Assembly (NCBI GenBank): GCA_015680685.1
Contig: MNCI01037504.1
Coordinates: forward strand, 287,116 to 338,246
Reading direction: 5' to 3'
DNA from: Gnetum montanum
Lineage: Eukaryota; Streptophyta; Gnetopsida; Gnetales; Gnetaceae
DNA: 51,131 bases
Shown here: one piece after another, positions 29,918 through 41,080 of the stretch
How positions within the stretch are numbered: the stretch's first letter is position 1
Layout: every line of letters begins with the position of its first letter
The notes under the pieces: generated by a model
Seen by the model: only the letters and a program-made list of their open reading frames with translations
What the model was told of the DNA's origin: nothing
The model's database searches: none
Made by a program: the position numbers and the translations under genes

Positions 29918-30568
29918 CTACAAGAGCAAAAAATGTTAGAAAACATGAATTAAATATTGAATAAAAATATATACTAACTTGAGTATGGGTAGATAATAAA
30001 AACTTGCATTTCTTGTTGATTCTATACATTATTCAATAATGTGAATCATTCTAGAGGACAAATTTCTAGGTGATGAGAGGGGATTTGAAGTTTATGCATC
30101 CTAAAAAAATATTTGCAATGTAAGTATGTAAATAACATGATAAGATTTGCACACATTAAAATTAAAGATGTAAAATGCAAAAATTTATTTGTTTTGAAAT
30201 TTTAAAATATGCATAAAAAAGTTGCTATCATACTCTCAAATTTCATAGAATCTGTTGTCATTCTTGCTCGCATTATTTTGCTTCTCATTTCTTAAATCAT
30301 CTTCTCGCCTCTACAGTCATCAATTCTGGATTTATAGTTTCTATGATCCATGATTGTCCTCGGCCTCAACCACATCCACACCCATGCTTAGTGCCATGAC
30401 CTCCATGAATTATGTTATCTGTTGTAGTTGATGGTTACTGTAGCTAATCTTGAAAAGAGTGTTCTATGCCTTTCCTATTGGGACTAATAGTAGAAGCATC
30501 CATGTTTTTGATAATGCCTAAATAGAAATATTCCATTCTCATCATACTTAAACATGCTGCTTGAGTAT
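29918..30568 (-). other. Helitron 5' exon and intron sequence
   Basis: A candidate first exon begins at ATG 30503 (MDASTISPNRKG) and runs through a Gly-rich GGHGTKHGCGCG segment to TINPELMTVEARR near 30300. The AT-rich stretch 29918-30290 behaves like an intron. Support is by position and composition only. Confidence 0.4.
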
Positions 30569-30573
30569 AATAT
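30569..30573. repeat. Target-site duplication AATAT (left) of Element 2
   Basis: AATAT precedes the LTR and recurs at 39299-39303. Confidence 0.85.
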
Positions 30574-31426
30574 TGATGAGTGGCGAGGTACCCCTATGCC
30601 CAACCATATGAATCACAAGAATTCATGCATAATCTAGTCAAATTCTATGGATGGGAATAGTTGTGGCATCTAGATCATTATGCTTTGATCGTAATTCACT
30701 ATCTTCCCACTTGGACTAGTGGTAGCTTTGTCATGTATGGTTTAGTCCAAAGTGAGACATAAGATGTTATCTAATTCTATGCTACTCCTAATGACGATAA
30801 AGAGATAAATTAATTAAGCTAATGAATAATGGAAAATGGATTCTAAACTAGCCTACATGTGATGAGTGTCCATCCCCAATTGTCTGTACATGCCTTGGAC
30901 TTCATATAACTACTGTTGGGATTGCCAAGCATACGTCACTGGGTGTGCCAAATGATACATTGCCAAGTACTTACACTTAAGCACTTGTGATTAAGTCATA
31001 CTCATTTTGCTTAATGACAAGAATAGTAAATAACAATAAACAAAAACATTAACTAAGAAAATAGTAAATAGTTAAATAATCAAAGTAATAATAAATATAA
31101 GTGAATGCGACAATGATGGAAGTAATCTTGATCTTTATTTCCAGTCATGTAATGTATCCAAGTACATCACACTCGAACAAAGGTATTGTACGATTATAAA
31201 CATCACACTGCGAGCATGCATTGGGAATTGCAGAAACCTAAGAAAGACTATCAAAAGTTGAGAACTAAAAAAAATTAAAACTTTCTCTCTATCGTGTCCC
31301 AACCATGCACCAAAGTGCAATATTTATAGGCTAGCATGGAGGAGGCGATATTAGATATTCAACATCACTTCTTGGGACCTGATATCGTGTATCCGATATT
31401 AGGGTCGATCAATTCATGACTCATCA
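30574..31426 (-). repeat. Element 2 3' LTR
   Basis: Plus-strand ends are TGATGAGT and ACTCATCA. On the minus strand GATATY repeats (31405-31347) precede CCTATAAATA (31330-31321). About 90% identical by eye to 38420-39298. Confidence 0.92.
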
Positions 31427-31437
31427 TACCCCCATGA
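31427..31437 (-). promoter_or_regulatory. Element 2 polypurine tract
   Basis: The minus strand reads CATGGGGGTA immediately before the 3' LTR, matching the Element 1 position. Confidence 0.65.
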
Positions 31438-31628
31438 TTGAATAAAAACTCATTCTTGAGTTAAATAAAATGAGGAACAAGTTCTTTACAAAATATTAGG
31501 AAGGTATGGAATTATTAACTAACTTAAACATCAAACAAAACAATTGACTTTTACATGTTGTAGTGGTGTTTCACAAAAATTGGGATACAGTATTACAAGA
31601 TGCAAAACTAGGAAAGCTCATGTAGTTC

Positions 31629-34361
31629 CTAGAGGCTGTGGCTCTTCCATCGGGCACTTCCCTTGATAGGCTTGTAAAATTTGTAACGATCAAGCAATGC
31701 TTGCAACTTTTCTTCTTTTGTTCATGGGTCATGTATTGTCCAGGCTATTGAACTGATGTGTGCTAGCCCTAGTACATTCCAAGGACATGGCAGTTGCAGA
31801 AAAATTTGATTGGCCTTCATGTACCAAGCCACAAACTATCGTCATTCTTTCTCAAAGGCCCTAGTTTTTTCTCTTAATTCTTGATAACCTATTAATCTCT
31901 TAACTAGGTTTGAGGCAACTTCCTTTTTTCCATGGTAGCTGGCTTTAACCACCTTCAATTCTAAGTTTTCCACATAGAGCTTTTACAAAGCATCTTTCTA
32001 TGTGCAAACTCTTTCTCATATAATGCATAAGTGGTTGCTACCTATTTTTCCAACTTACTTTTGGGCCAACCTGTTGTTAACATGGCAAGGTTGGCATATT
32101 TGAGGTTAGCCAATGCCATGTATTCTTTCAAATCTTTGATCTACAGGTCTTTATTTTTCACTTTTTCTTGATGGACCAGTGCATAACTATCCAAGATGGG
32201 TTTCCAATCAGGATTTCTCACTAATATGGCTTCAATAATGGCTTTAGCCATTTGGATTTCCGTTTCATTTATTTGCTTATACATGCCTACCTAGTCACGG
32301 AAGTGTTCCTTTAGTTTTTTGTGCTTATTGGCCTCATTTTGCCATGCATTGATTTCAATTGTAGATTTTTGTTGAATAATGCATACCTCCTCCATTGAGA
32401 GGGTTCTATTTTTCTTAGCTAATTTATTGATATCCTAGTTGACCATCACAAGTTATTCTCTCAATTGGTGGACACTTTCCTCTAGAATATTCTTTTTCTT
32501 TTCAATTGTGGTCAACCTTGAATTATCAGTGGCGAGCTACTTGTTTTCTTCTTGTGCTACGATGAATGGCTTTTTGTATGCGTAGGATTGTCCATCAGTA
32601 GCCAAGGCATTTCAAACTACCTTTTTATTCTCTTTCTCTATAACTTTATTCTCGTCAGTCATCTTGGTTAGTTTCTCTGTCCTAAATTTTTCTAGTTGGT
32701 TAGGTGCAACAGACTAGGTAGGATCCTATCATTTAGCTCTGAGGGTAGCCAGCTCTTGTTGTAACATTTGCACTTCCACTTCTATGTGCTTTACCCTAAC
32801 TTCTATGTGCTCTTGTTGATTAGCTTTCCTTTGGTGGCTATGAGGTCTAACTGTGCTACAGTGACATCACTAGGGATGTCAAATAGGGTGGTCATCACTT
32901 TCCCTGTCTGCAGTAAGTGATCTAGCACATCCTCATGCACTACATGAGTCATCAAAGTTCTAGCTAGCATCTGTGCATCTCTGTTCCTGGTAAGATTTAC
33001 TAGGGGCATAATAGGCACATTGAATGATTCTTTGATGTGATTTGTAATCACTTCTGCTATGCTTGCCACATCCTGATGCTACAGTACCACAATTGTGGCA
33101 CCTTCTCTAGTTTCAGGCATCACTTGGAAGGATGCAGAATTTCCAGAGATTTACCTAGACCACTAGGATCCTTCTCCTGATTGTAACGAGATCTCTCCCC
33201 TTGTTGGATTGGTTGAAATGGTGGGTTGTATAGCATCATTGATTACTCTAAAGAGATTAGACTCATCTTTGCTTCCCCAACTGACAAATTCAATGATTTT
33301 CTATAGATGGCTCATTGAGGACTTGTAATCTTATGGTGGTAGCGGTGGCGAAGCTTGTGTTTTAGGTGATGTGTAGGATCATGTTGTACTTCTATTTCTA
33401 GTTCTGCTTCCTTCTCTAGTTCTTGTTCTTCACCAAGGTCTTTTCTTGGTGTGGTAGGTTTGAGCAACTCTATGAACGAAGCATTTTAAGCCTTCTTGGG
33501 GAGATCGTTTGTGTACCCCATGATTCTAGCATGCTTACATAACCTTCTGATTAGGTAAGGGAATGGGAGCGTTGGCTTCCTTGCCTTTTTCTTCTTGAAC
33601 TTCCTCTAAATTTTAGTGAAGTAGAATTGGGAAAGATTGGCCATATATTTGCCCATGAAGATATCACTTCCCCTGGCCACATTTGTTAAAATCCTATTAA
33701 GCCCTTTTGTTGTTGGGAAGAGATGGTACGTACTAATCTTGAAGTATGTCCTTTCCTCCAAATTTAGTTCATTATATGTTTTATCTTCCTTGCCGTATGC
33801 TCATTTCAGCCATAGTTTTCTAGTGTTAAGGTCAAATTTGATGGATAGATAGGCTGAATTATCCCCTTCATTTGGTAGATTAAGGGTTGTTGCAATTGCT
33901 TTGATTGAGAATGAGACATTGACTCCACAAATGTTGATAGTGGTGCCTTCGCCTTTGTTGTGCCAGAATTGGTGAGTCTCGCCAAGGTACCATTTACCAT
34001 TGTTTGAAAGAATGGGCCACAAAGGTGATGCCTGAAGTTGTGTTTGAATTGCTTCTGGAAAAAACTCCATAAATGGCCCAAAGTTCACTTCCACGATGAT
34101 CATGGTTAACATGGACTTTTCCTGGATGGCTACAAGGCAATTAGAAGGCAACGTGAGATGTTGTCCTTGCATGGGAGTTAGTGGTTCTGTAGCCTTTCCT
34201 TAGATCGATTGTCCAATAATAGGAGCCTCTTGATGGATGTTGAAAGATTGGACTTCCTATTCTTCATGCTTTGCCAGCTCACCGTACTATCCCCTACCTC
34301 CTCTTAGGCATTTGGGTGCTCTTTATGAAGGTTCTCCTTGTGCTCCTCTTTTTGGGACCAT
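31629..34361 (-). pseudogene. Element 2 ORF2: plant transposon-type domain plus coiled coil
   Basis: ATG at 34361 (MVPKRGAQ) to TAG at 31629-31631 spans 911 codons, broken by several stops and at least one frameshift. Codons about 60-250 are globular: FGPFMEFFPEAIQTQ, GKWYLGETHQFWHNKGEG, TINICGVNVSFSIKAIATTL, YHLFPTTKGLNRI and PYLIRRLCKHARIMGY. Layout and spacing recall the plant 'putative transposon protein' domain (Pfam Transposase_32 type), a comparison made from memory. Next come a Lys/Glu-rich linker, HIKESFN, MTTLFDIPSDV, and over 400 residues of heptad-like Leu/Glu/Lys helix ending KDLKEYMALANLKYANLAML. Element 3 has the same order. Function unknown. Confidence 0.7.
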
Positions 34362-34858
34362 CTACAATCAAGTAAAGATTTTGTGTTACTAAGGTTGTGT
34401 TCTTTATCAGTAAGTAGTTTATACCTTCTCATTACCTTAGTTCATATGATTATAGAGTTAGGAAAAAAAATTTTAGGAAAAAATCCCCAAAAAGTGTTTA
34501 TCATCCTTTACGACCCTTCGCAATTGATTCCTTTTTCTTTATGTGTCACTTATTATAATGGTTATGGTCCCTTGGTTGGAAAAATTAAGGTTTCTAACAT
34601 TACTAGAATTGATTTTTTCAATATAACACTTATGGATTTTAATGTTCTTACCCTTATAATACCTTGCAGGTGATAGAAAATTATTGAAAATTGGAACAAG
34701 TTTCCCATGCAAGCATTCCCCCACGACTAACTTAAACACTCTGGGTTTAGATAGGTTTAGATAGCATAGAAATCGGAGCAGTAGAGAGCCAAATATCGCA
34801 AGTGGAAAGTGGGTGCATAGAGCTCTGAGTTGTGAGAGAAAATTTGAATAACTCCCCT

Positions 34859-34996
34859 AGCTGAAAATGATGAGAATGAAGTTTGGCCATCATGGGGGTC
34901 ATATATATAGGTTTTGTGTGACCCAATATCAGGTACTTGATATTGGGTATCTAATGTTGCATTCCACCCAATATTGGGTATTCAATATCAGGGGTC
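34859..34996 (-). promoter_or_regulatory. Internal promoter-like module upstream of Element 2 ORF2
   Basis: On the minus strand TGATATTGAATACC, CCAATATTGGG, CCAATATCAAG and CTGATATTGGG (34996-34921) are followed within 25 bases by CTATATATATG (34911-34901) and GACCCCCATGATG. Number, spacing and motif match the U3-plus-TATA layout of the LTRs, but there is no LTR end or primer site here. ORF2 begins about 540 bases downstream. Confidence 0.6.
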
Positions 34997-36560
34997 CAAG
35001 AATATGCACTAAATGGAATAAGTAAGCATGGAAAATGAAGCTTTATGATTGGTTGGAAGATTTGAGGTTAGGTCCATAGTTCTGGGGTAAGTGGAAAATT
35101 AGTTTGAGGTATCGGAAATGTGAGAAGTTGGAGTCGTCAATGTGAAAAGGTTTAGAAGAAGCAAGAAAAAGGGCATTAAAATTGAGGTTGTGGATTAATC
35201 AAGTTACATGATAAGGGAAATAAAAAAATGTAATAATTAAGCACTTGGAAGGTTAATAATGATGTGCTTGTGTTAAAAAAGTACAAGCTACAAAAGTTAC
35301 ACAAGTGGATCCTCCCTAAAGCAGGCTCTAGCCTATGATGCCCTTGTGTAACCAAACCTAAAAATGTTTGTAGGCACTAAAGGGGTTGAATGCAACACAT
35401 ACTTATGCAAAAAAACACACATGTTAAAACCATCAATTTGAGATAATAACTCCATGTTACATAAAACCACAAGTTAGGATCAAACAGATAGTGAAATGAG
35501 ATGGACTATAGAAATGATTGTAGAAATTGGGACATGAGGTGCCTTACCATTGACACAATGAATCCTTGTGTGTTATTAATGGTTAAGTAATCATGAGTCC
35601 TTCTTTCCAAGATTCAAACTAAGTCCAAAGCACATTTCAATGACATCGCATCGTTTCATCATGTCAGTGGATAACCATAAGACTATCATAGTTGCAAGGA
35701 GTAACATCACTTGGTGTTTTGTCTAAGGAAGGAGCTTATTTATGGCACACCCCCTTTTTTTTTGGAAGTTTTGAGAAGCCACCAACCTTTAGGCATGTGT
35801 ACATGTCTTTCCAATGGGCCCATAGAATTTATTCAGTGCCTCTTTATGGTACTCTTACTTCCATTTTTCGTTAGATCTACAAGGATATAATTACAAACTT
35901 AGCAACATGATAGAACATACAGAAGTCGCCATAGAGAATCCACAAATCCCCTTAATGTCACACCCCCACCTTGGTTCTGCACTCTTTTGTATGGACACAG
36001 TGATTATGAATTTATTTTTAGGTTGGATGATGAAAAGAATATCATTATGACCAAAGCAAAAACCTCTTATTAATGGAATGGGCAGATGGATGACGTGGTC
36101 TCACTGAATAATTAGTTCCTTATGACTCGACAACATAGAGAATACCTCACCTTAATGGACAACATGATCATTTTATTCACAAGTGAGATTACTAACAAAG
36201 AAGATGAAAACAACAAATAGAAAAAGTTGAAAAGGATAAGAAAAAATGTATTAAGAAATGAGAAAATGAGAAAAAATTATAAAACAAAAAGATGGAAAAC
36301 ACTTATGAATCTTGAAGTTTAGAATGGGGAGTGACCCCCATGACTAAACATTTGGTTGTGACAAGGATTAATAACTAGATAGATAGGATCCATGCTTTTA
36401 TAAACCATTGATAATTGTTCATTCCCTAGCCATTGGATATCCTTTGATGTTGCAGTGGCTAGGTAGACAAATCGTTGGTCACACACTTAAGTGTTAAATG
36501 TCTAGTGGGCCAAGATATGAGGTGTGTTAACATGACAGATGTTTGGCCCACGATTGCACC
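34997..36560 (-). other. Element 2 central noncoding region
   Basis: It contains minus-strand versions of the shared blocks: GGATCC with a GGGGAGGATCCAC-like partner (35305-35345) and ACATGTACACATGCCTAAAGG (35786-35806). No credible gene is present; the frame 35692-35874 is antisense shadow. Confidence 0.55.
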
Positions 36561-38400
36561 CTTGATCATGATATGGTATGCATGGCTTTGTTGGTCTCCC
36601 CATGCTTGTGGATTCATTGCTTAGGTTTGGAATTGGAGTAATGGTGAATGGTGGCCCTTGTGTAGGATTAGAGGATGATGGTGATAAAAAGGGAGGTAGA
36701 TCCATGAGTCTTTTGCTTCAGCTTATGACCTTTTCTAAAGAAGGAACATTTTCGATGTGGGGGTTGAGATCTACTGGTGTTAACATATCTATGCACATTT
36801 GCATCACAAGTGGCATTCTTTTGTTGATTGTGAAACCTTCGTGTGTCCTTGGTGTGGTGTGTGATGAGGTGGAGGATGAGAATATCAAGAGTAGGATGGA
36901 TGGTAAGGGGCATAAGGTGGTGATCCTTTCAAAGATGTTATGGGTTAATGGTACTCGGGAGAGTGATAGTGGCAATTCGAAGTAGAGGACGTAGAACTAG
37001 TTGGAGAAATAGGGTGTTGAACATAATGTCCATGCAATTTCGGTGGAGAGGAAGGATAGGGCTAATTTGTTGGTGGCCTCCCCCATGACTATGGTTGTTG
37101 CCACTATGGTTGATGATAGTGTTGAGGTTGGTAATAAGTCCCCCTAGGATAGTATGATTGGTTGTGGAACTATTTATCATTATCTTATGGAAGAGGAAAT
37201 CTACCAAGCATGTTCTTCTATACAAACTTTAGATTTAATGCACTTGCCCAATGCTCATGTAGATGCAACAAGACCAAACAATGATCCTTTAGATGGTCAT
37301 ATAAGTAGATGTCACATCCAATATCTTCTTCTATGGTTACACCTATAGCCTCACTTTCATTAGCCATTTTTCTTGTTTGCTAAAAAGTGTTCCTAGTTGT
37401 TTCTTAGTTCTATAGCCTTTGTTTATTATGATCACTTGGCTTGTTTTCCATGATCCTCTCCTCGACTGTCTCAACAAGAGTTGTAATGTTTTCATATATC
37501 CATTTTGACATCCTATTAAACTTTGCTTCAAGTTCATTAATAGACTTTTGTATTGGCAAGGTTTGTTGCAGGATCACCTTATTAAGAGTAGCTTCTTTCT
37601 CCTTACCATAGATATGGACCTCCTTCTATTGAAGAGTTGGGTTGTAGTGATATTTCTCGACATTCTCCCATTTGCATATCTTTCCTTCTTCTTTTGCTAA
37701 ATGCTTGATTAGTTCTCAAATCTAATGGGCTTGTAGCTCAAATACTTGTCTTGGGGCATACATCCAAAGGGTCTCCCTTGTTTCATTACAAAGCCCATCT
37801 ATGATGTGGAATAATTGCCTTTCCTTAGAGAAACCATGACTTGGGCATCTATTCAGTAGGGAAAAATATCTAGCTAAGGCCATGTCCAAGGGTTCATGTT
37901 ATCCTTGCTTCCATCCTTGGATTTGTCTTCTTAAGTTGGACACCATCGCATAGGTTTGGTATTTCTTGTTGAAGAGTTCCAACATTGTGGATCATTGTTG
38001 GATTGAATTTGGTTTTAACGATCTATACCACACTTCGGCTCTATCAATTAGTGTCCTAGCAAAAAGCTTAATCTTTTGCCACCCACTTTCAATGTTATAG
38101 AAAATACAGGCATCATGGAAGGTTGTAAATGATGTTGCAGATCTGAATTATAGCCTCATGCAAATTTAGGAATATTATTCATATCAAGCCTAGGAGGTGA
38201 CTCTCTTTGTGATGCCTATGAGATATCTTAATTGCCTCTGTGATTTGCATTAGGCTCCGAATGGCCAAAAAGGATTCATCGTCATTAGATAGGTTGTGAT
38301 GAAAATTTCAATTCGATTGATTGTGATGATTTTGTCTATGTTCATGTTGATGACTGTGAATGTTCCTACTAGTTCGATTTTTGTTTCTATTTTGCCCTTT
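36561..38400 (-). pseudogene. Element 2 gag remnant, N-terminus deleted
   Basis: Minus-strand sequence matches Element 3 gag: PKGKIETKIEL right after the primer site, IDMNNIPKFA-like sequence near 38180, a Trp/Tyr-rich capsid core (the equivalent of RWSTMLELFN near 37990), a Lys/Glu-rich helix near 37600, then a Pro/His/Asn-rich tail with KCSFFRKGHK. The gag start and leader are missing (see the primer-site entry), and many stops are present. Confidence 0.75.
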
Positions 38401-38418
38401 GGTGGAGCAATGGTGCCA
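38401..38418 (-). promoter_or_regulatory. Element 2 primer binding site, truncated
   Basis: The minus strand reads TGGCACCATTGC then TCCACC. The first 12 bases match the tRNA-Asp site apart from two CpG-type transitions; the rest has been replaced by gag sequence through a deletion. Confidence 0.7.
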
Positions 38419-38419
38419 A

Positions 38420-39298
38420 TGATGAGTAATGAGGTACCCTTATGCCCAACCATATGAATCACCAGCATTCACACATGATTCAGTCGAATTTTGTGGATGG
38501 GACTAGTTGTGGCATCTAGATTGTTATGCTTAGATCGTAGTTCATTGTCTTCCCACTTGGACTAGTGGTAGCTTTGTCACATATGGTTTAGTCCAAAGTG
38601 AGGCATAAGATGTTGTCTTCTATGTTACTCCTAATGACGATAAAGAGATAAATTAATTAAGCTAATGAACAATGGAAAATAGAATCTAAACTAGCCTACG
38701 AGTGATGAGTATCCATCCCCAATCATCTGTACATGCCTTGAACTTCATATAACTACTGCTGGGATTGCCAAGCATGCATCATTGGGTGTGCCAAACAATA
38801 CACTTCTGGATTACCAAGTACTTACACTTAAGCGCTCATGATTAATTTGTACTCATTTTGTTTAATGATAGGAATAGTAAATAATAATAAATGGAAACAT
38901 TAACTAAGAAAATAGTAAATAATTAAACAATTAAATAATCAAAGTAATAATAAATCTAAGTGAATGCGACAATGATTGAAGTAATCTCGATCTTTATTTC
39001 CAGTCATGTAACGTGTTCAAGTACATCACACTCGAACAAAAGTGTCGTACGATTACAAACATCACATTACGGGCATGCACTGGGAATTGCAGAAACCTAA
39101 GAAAGACTATCAAAAATTGAGAACTAAAAAAGACTAAAACTTTCTCTCTATCTTGTCCCAATCGTGCACCCAAGTGTTGTATTTATATGCTAGCATAGAG
39201 GAGGTGATATTGGATATTCGACATTGCTTCCTAGGACTCGATATCGCACATTCGATATCGGGGCTTTGATATCGAGGTCGACAAATTCATGGCTCTCA
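38420..39298 (-). repeat. Element 2 5' LTR
   Basis: The plus-strand left end is TGATGAGTAATGAGG; the right end is decayed to GGCTCTCA. The GATATY block is at 39276-39205 and GCATATAAATAC near 39190-39179. A third GATATCGAGG copy is present that the 3' LTR lacks. Confidence 0.92.
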
Positions 39299-39303
39299 AA
39301 TAT
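39299..39303. repeat. Target-site duplication AATAT (right) of Element 2
   Basis: Second copy of the five-base duplication. Confidence 0.85.
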
Positions 39304-40559
39304 CTTCCAATAAAATTTAGATTTATTTTCCTACCTATCCAAAGCATTTCATGTTTGTTGTCATAGATTACAAAAGATTTTAGTGGTTATCATGAACCTT
39401 GTCTAATATTCTTATTGAAATATGGTGTGAAAGCATAATTTAAACAACCCATGTAAAGCATATTCTAGTTGAAATAACTTTGGTACATAGACTCACCTCC
39501 AACCTCGGACACCTTAATGGCAGTCATTGTGCTTTTAGCATATTCTTCTAATTTTATAAAACTTTAAAGCAATGTAATCATTAAAGTAAAAATCTTTAAA
39601 GCAATGTAATCATCAATTTCCATTCAAAAAATCATTGGAAGTAATCACCAATATCCATTCAAATAGTCATTGGAAGAAAAATTCACTGCCTATAAGTAGG
39701 ATAATATGGTGAGCAATGCAATGTGGCATGTAGTTTATCACATGATGAAGGGCTATCCCCTGAAACTAATAAAGGCTAAATACCCAATAATTGGTATCAT
39801 ATTTTTTTGTCCTTTTGTTTTTGTTTGGGTAGTTAGATGTTGCAAACCAATAATATTATGCACTTAAACTTTTAGGTTATGAGCGATGTCAAATGGGTGT
39901 ACAAAAATAACGATTCATTGCACCTTTTCAACTAATGATAACAACATTTAGGACTTTAATGCAACAAAATAGATAACTTATGCAATCATGTTTTGAATGC
40001 CAAATAGATAACTTTGTGCAAGCATGTTATGAATTTAATATGCAATTATTGGACATTCGTTAGGGGATTTGCATGTGTTTGCACTCACCAACTATTCCTC
40101 TTGCACTAAATGACACAAGATAATGAATGAATGCTAAACTTAAACCGAATAGAAATACGAAGCTCTCACAAACATAAAATTAAATTAGCTAAAACAGAGA
40201 GATTAGAGATATGCGTTATCACCGAGGGCCGTGATATTGCTTTTGCCGTCACACTTAGTGAATATAAGATGCAACGAAAATAAATAAAAAAATAAAGCAA
40301 AAATTACAATGATAAACTATGGTGAAAAACCTGAGGTAGGCGTACGTTAGAGCTGCCTTCTGTGGGTGTCTTTTACATCACAATCTGCTGCAAGATGGTA
40401 ATACAAATTCAAGAAACCATGAAGCAAAAAGAATGAAGGATGGTAATACAATGTGCATGCTCGGGATCTGTCATTTGCTGGGTTTGTCGTGCATGCTGAA
40501 CTTCACTATGTTTGTTGTGAACGGGCCGATAAGCTAAAACAGGTCTGAAACCATGCCAA
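39304..40559. other. Intergenic or Helitron-derived flank, nothing coding
   Basis: It contains short direct repeats, CTTTAAAGCAATGTAATCAT twice (about 39564 and 39595) and ATCCATTCAAA-TCATTGGAAG twice (about 39617 and 39654). No gene is recognised. It may continue the Helitron 5' flank interrupted by Element 2. Confidence 0.4.
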
Positions 40560-41080
40560 GCCTCGACGTATTCTTCCCGTCGGCTGGCATGTCAGTGCTC
40601 CAGTGCACTGGCAGTAGAGCCATGGCAGCTACAAGAACCAGCACAACCATAAAACATGAGGAGGCCATCGTGCGTGTTGTGGCCAGCAGGAGAACTTTCC
40701 AGATGGCGACAAGGATCATGCATGGCCGGTAGGAGAACTTTCCAAACGGTGGCAAGGATGATGCTGGAAAGGCCAAGGCAGACCTTGCATGTTGACAGCC
40801 AGGAAAACGATGGCGTAGAGGCCTATCGTTGACGGACGGTGTGGGCACATGGGCAGTGAGGAAGAGCCACAGAAGGACGTAACCCACAACACTGTGGGCG
40901 AAGCTGGTGATGAGGACGTGGCGCGGCGCAGTGAGAGCGCGTAGTGGAGGAAACCAGGCCCAGGCCCAGCTGTTGCTGGTTTAAAGAGAATAAGGATTTG
41001 AAGACGTGGGAGTACCCGACCCCCGCAACACGCGGCCACATCATCTCTATCTTTCCATTTGGTTGTGTCTAACATGACGG
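40560..41080 (-). pseudogene. Broken fragment resembling a nodulin-like MFS transporter
   Basis: Three minus-strand frames overlap and none is complete. Read in turn they give AGVGYSHVFKSLFSLNQQQL, then HSVVGYVLLWLFLTAHVPTP, then GLYAIVFLAVNMQG, then SCFMVVLVLVAAMALLP. The order and wording resemble the first transmembrane segments of plant nodulin-like/NFD4 membrane transporters, where 'FKSxLxxNQQQL' and 'VGYxLxWLFxT' follow one another. A short duplication (GGAAAGTTCTCCT repeated, about 40690 and 40733) and frameshifts break it. It is GC-richer than its surroundings, as expected of genic DNA. A captured or processed gene fragment is possible. The family call is tentative. Confidence 0.45.

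Larger units (their letters stand above)
14810..30570 (-). mobile_element. Helitron coding region, split by two later insertions
   Basis: Minus-strand sequence reads in Helitron order from right to left: Gly-rich and cysteine N-terminus (30.5-29.5 kb), Helitron-like N domain (29.4-28.2 and 19.47-19.2 kb), HUH Rep (19.2-18.7 kb), PIF1-like helicase (17.5-14.8 kb). It is interrupted by Element 1 and by the solo LTR. The 5' TC and 3' CTRR-hairpin termini were not identified. The 5' end probably abuts or lies beyond Element 2, which begins 71 bases upstream of the first candidate ATG (30503). Stops and frameshifts show it is inactive. Confidence 0.85.
30574..39298 (-). mobile_element. Element 2: gag + ORF2 gypsy-type element without pol, 8725 bp
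   Basis: Two LTRs (853 and 879 bp), a target duplication AATAT, a primer site at the right and a purine tract at the left give a complete minus-strand element. Order of transcription: 5' LTR, primer site, gag remnant, noncoding blocks, internal GATATC/TATA module, ORF2, purine tract, 3' LTR. No protease, RT, RNase H or integrase motif was found. It is colinear with Element 3, so the missing pol is a family trait rather than a private deletion. Confidence 0.85.

Noticed and set aside
34921-34996. GATATC block in Element 2 as the promoter of a nested LTR
   Set aside because: No TG...CA ends, primer site or target duplication surround it, and Element 3 has the same block at the same place.
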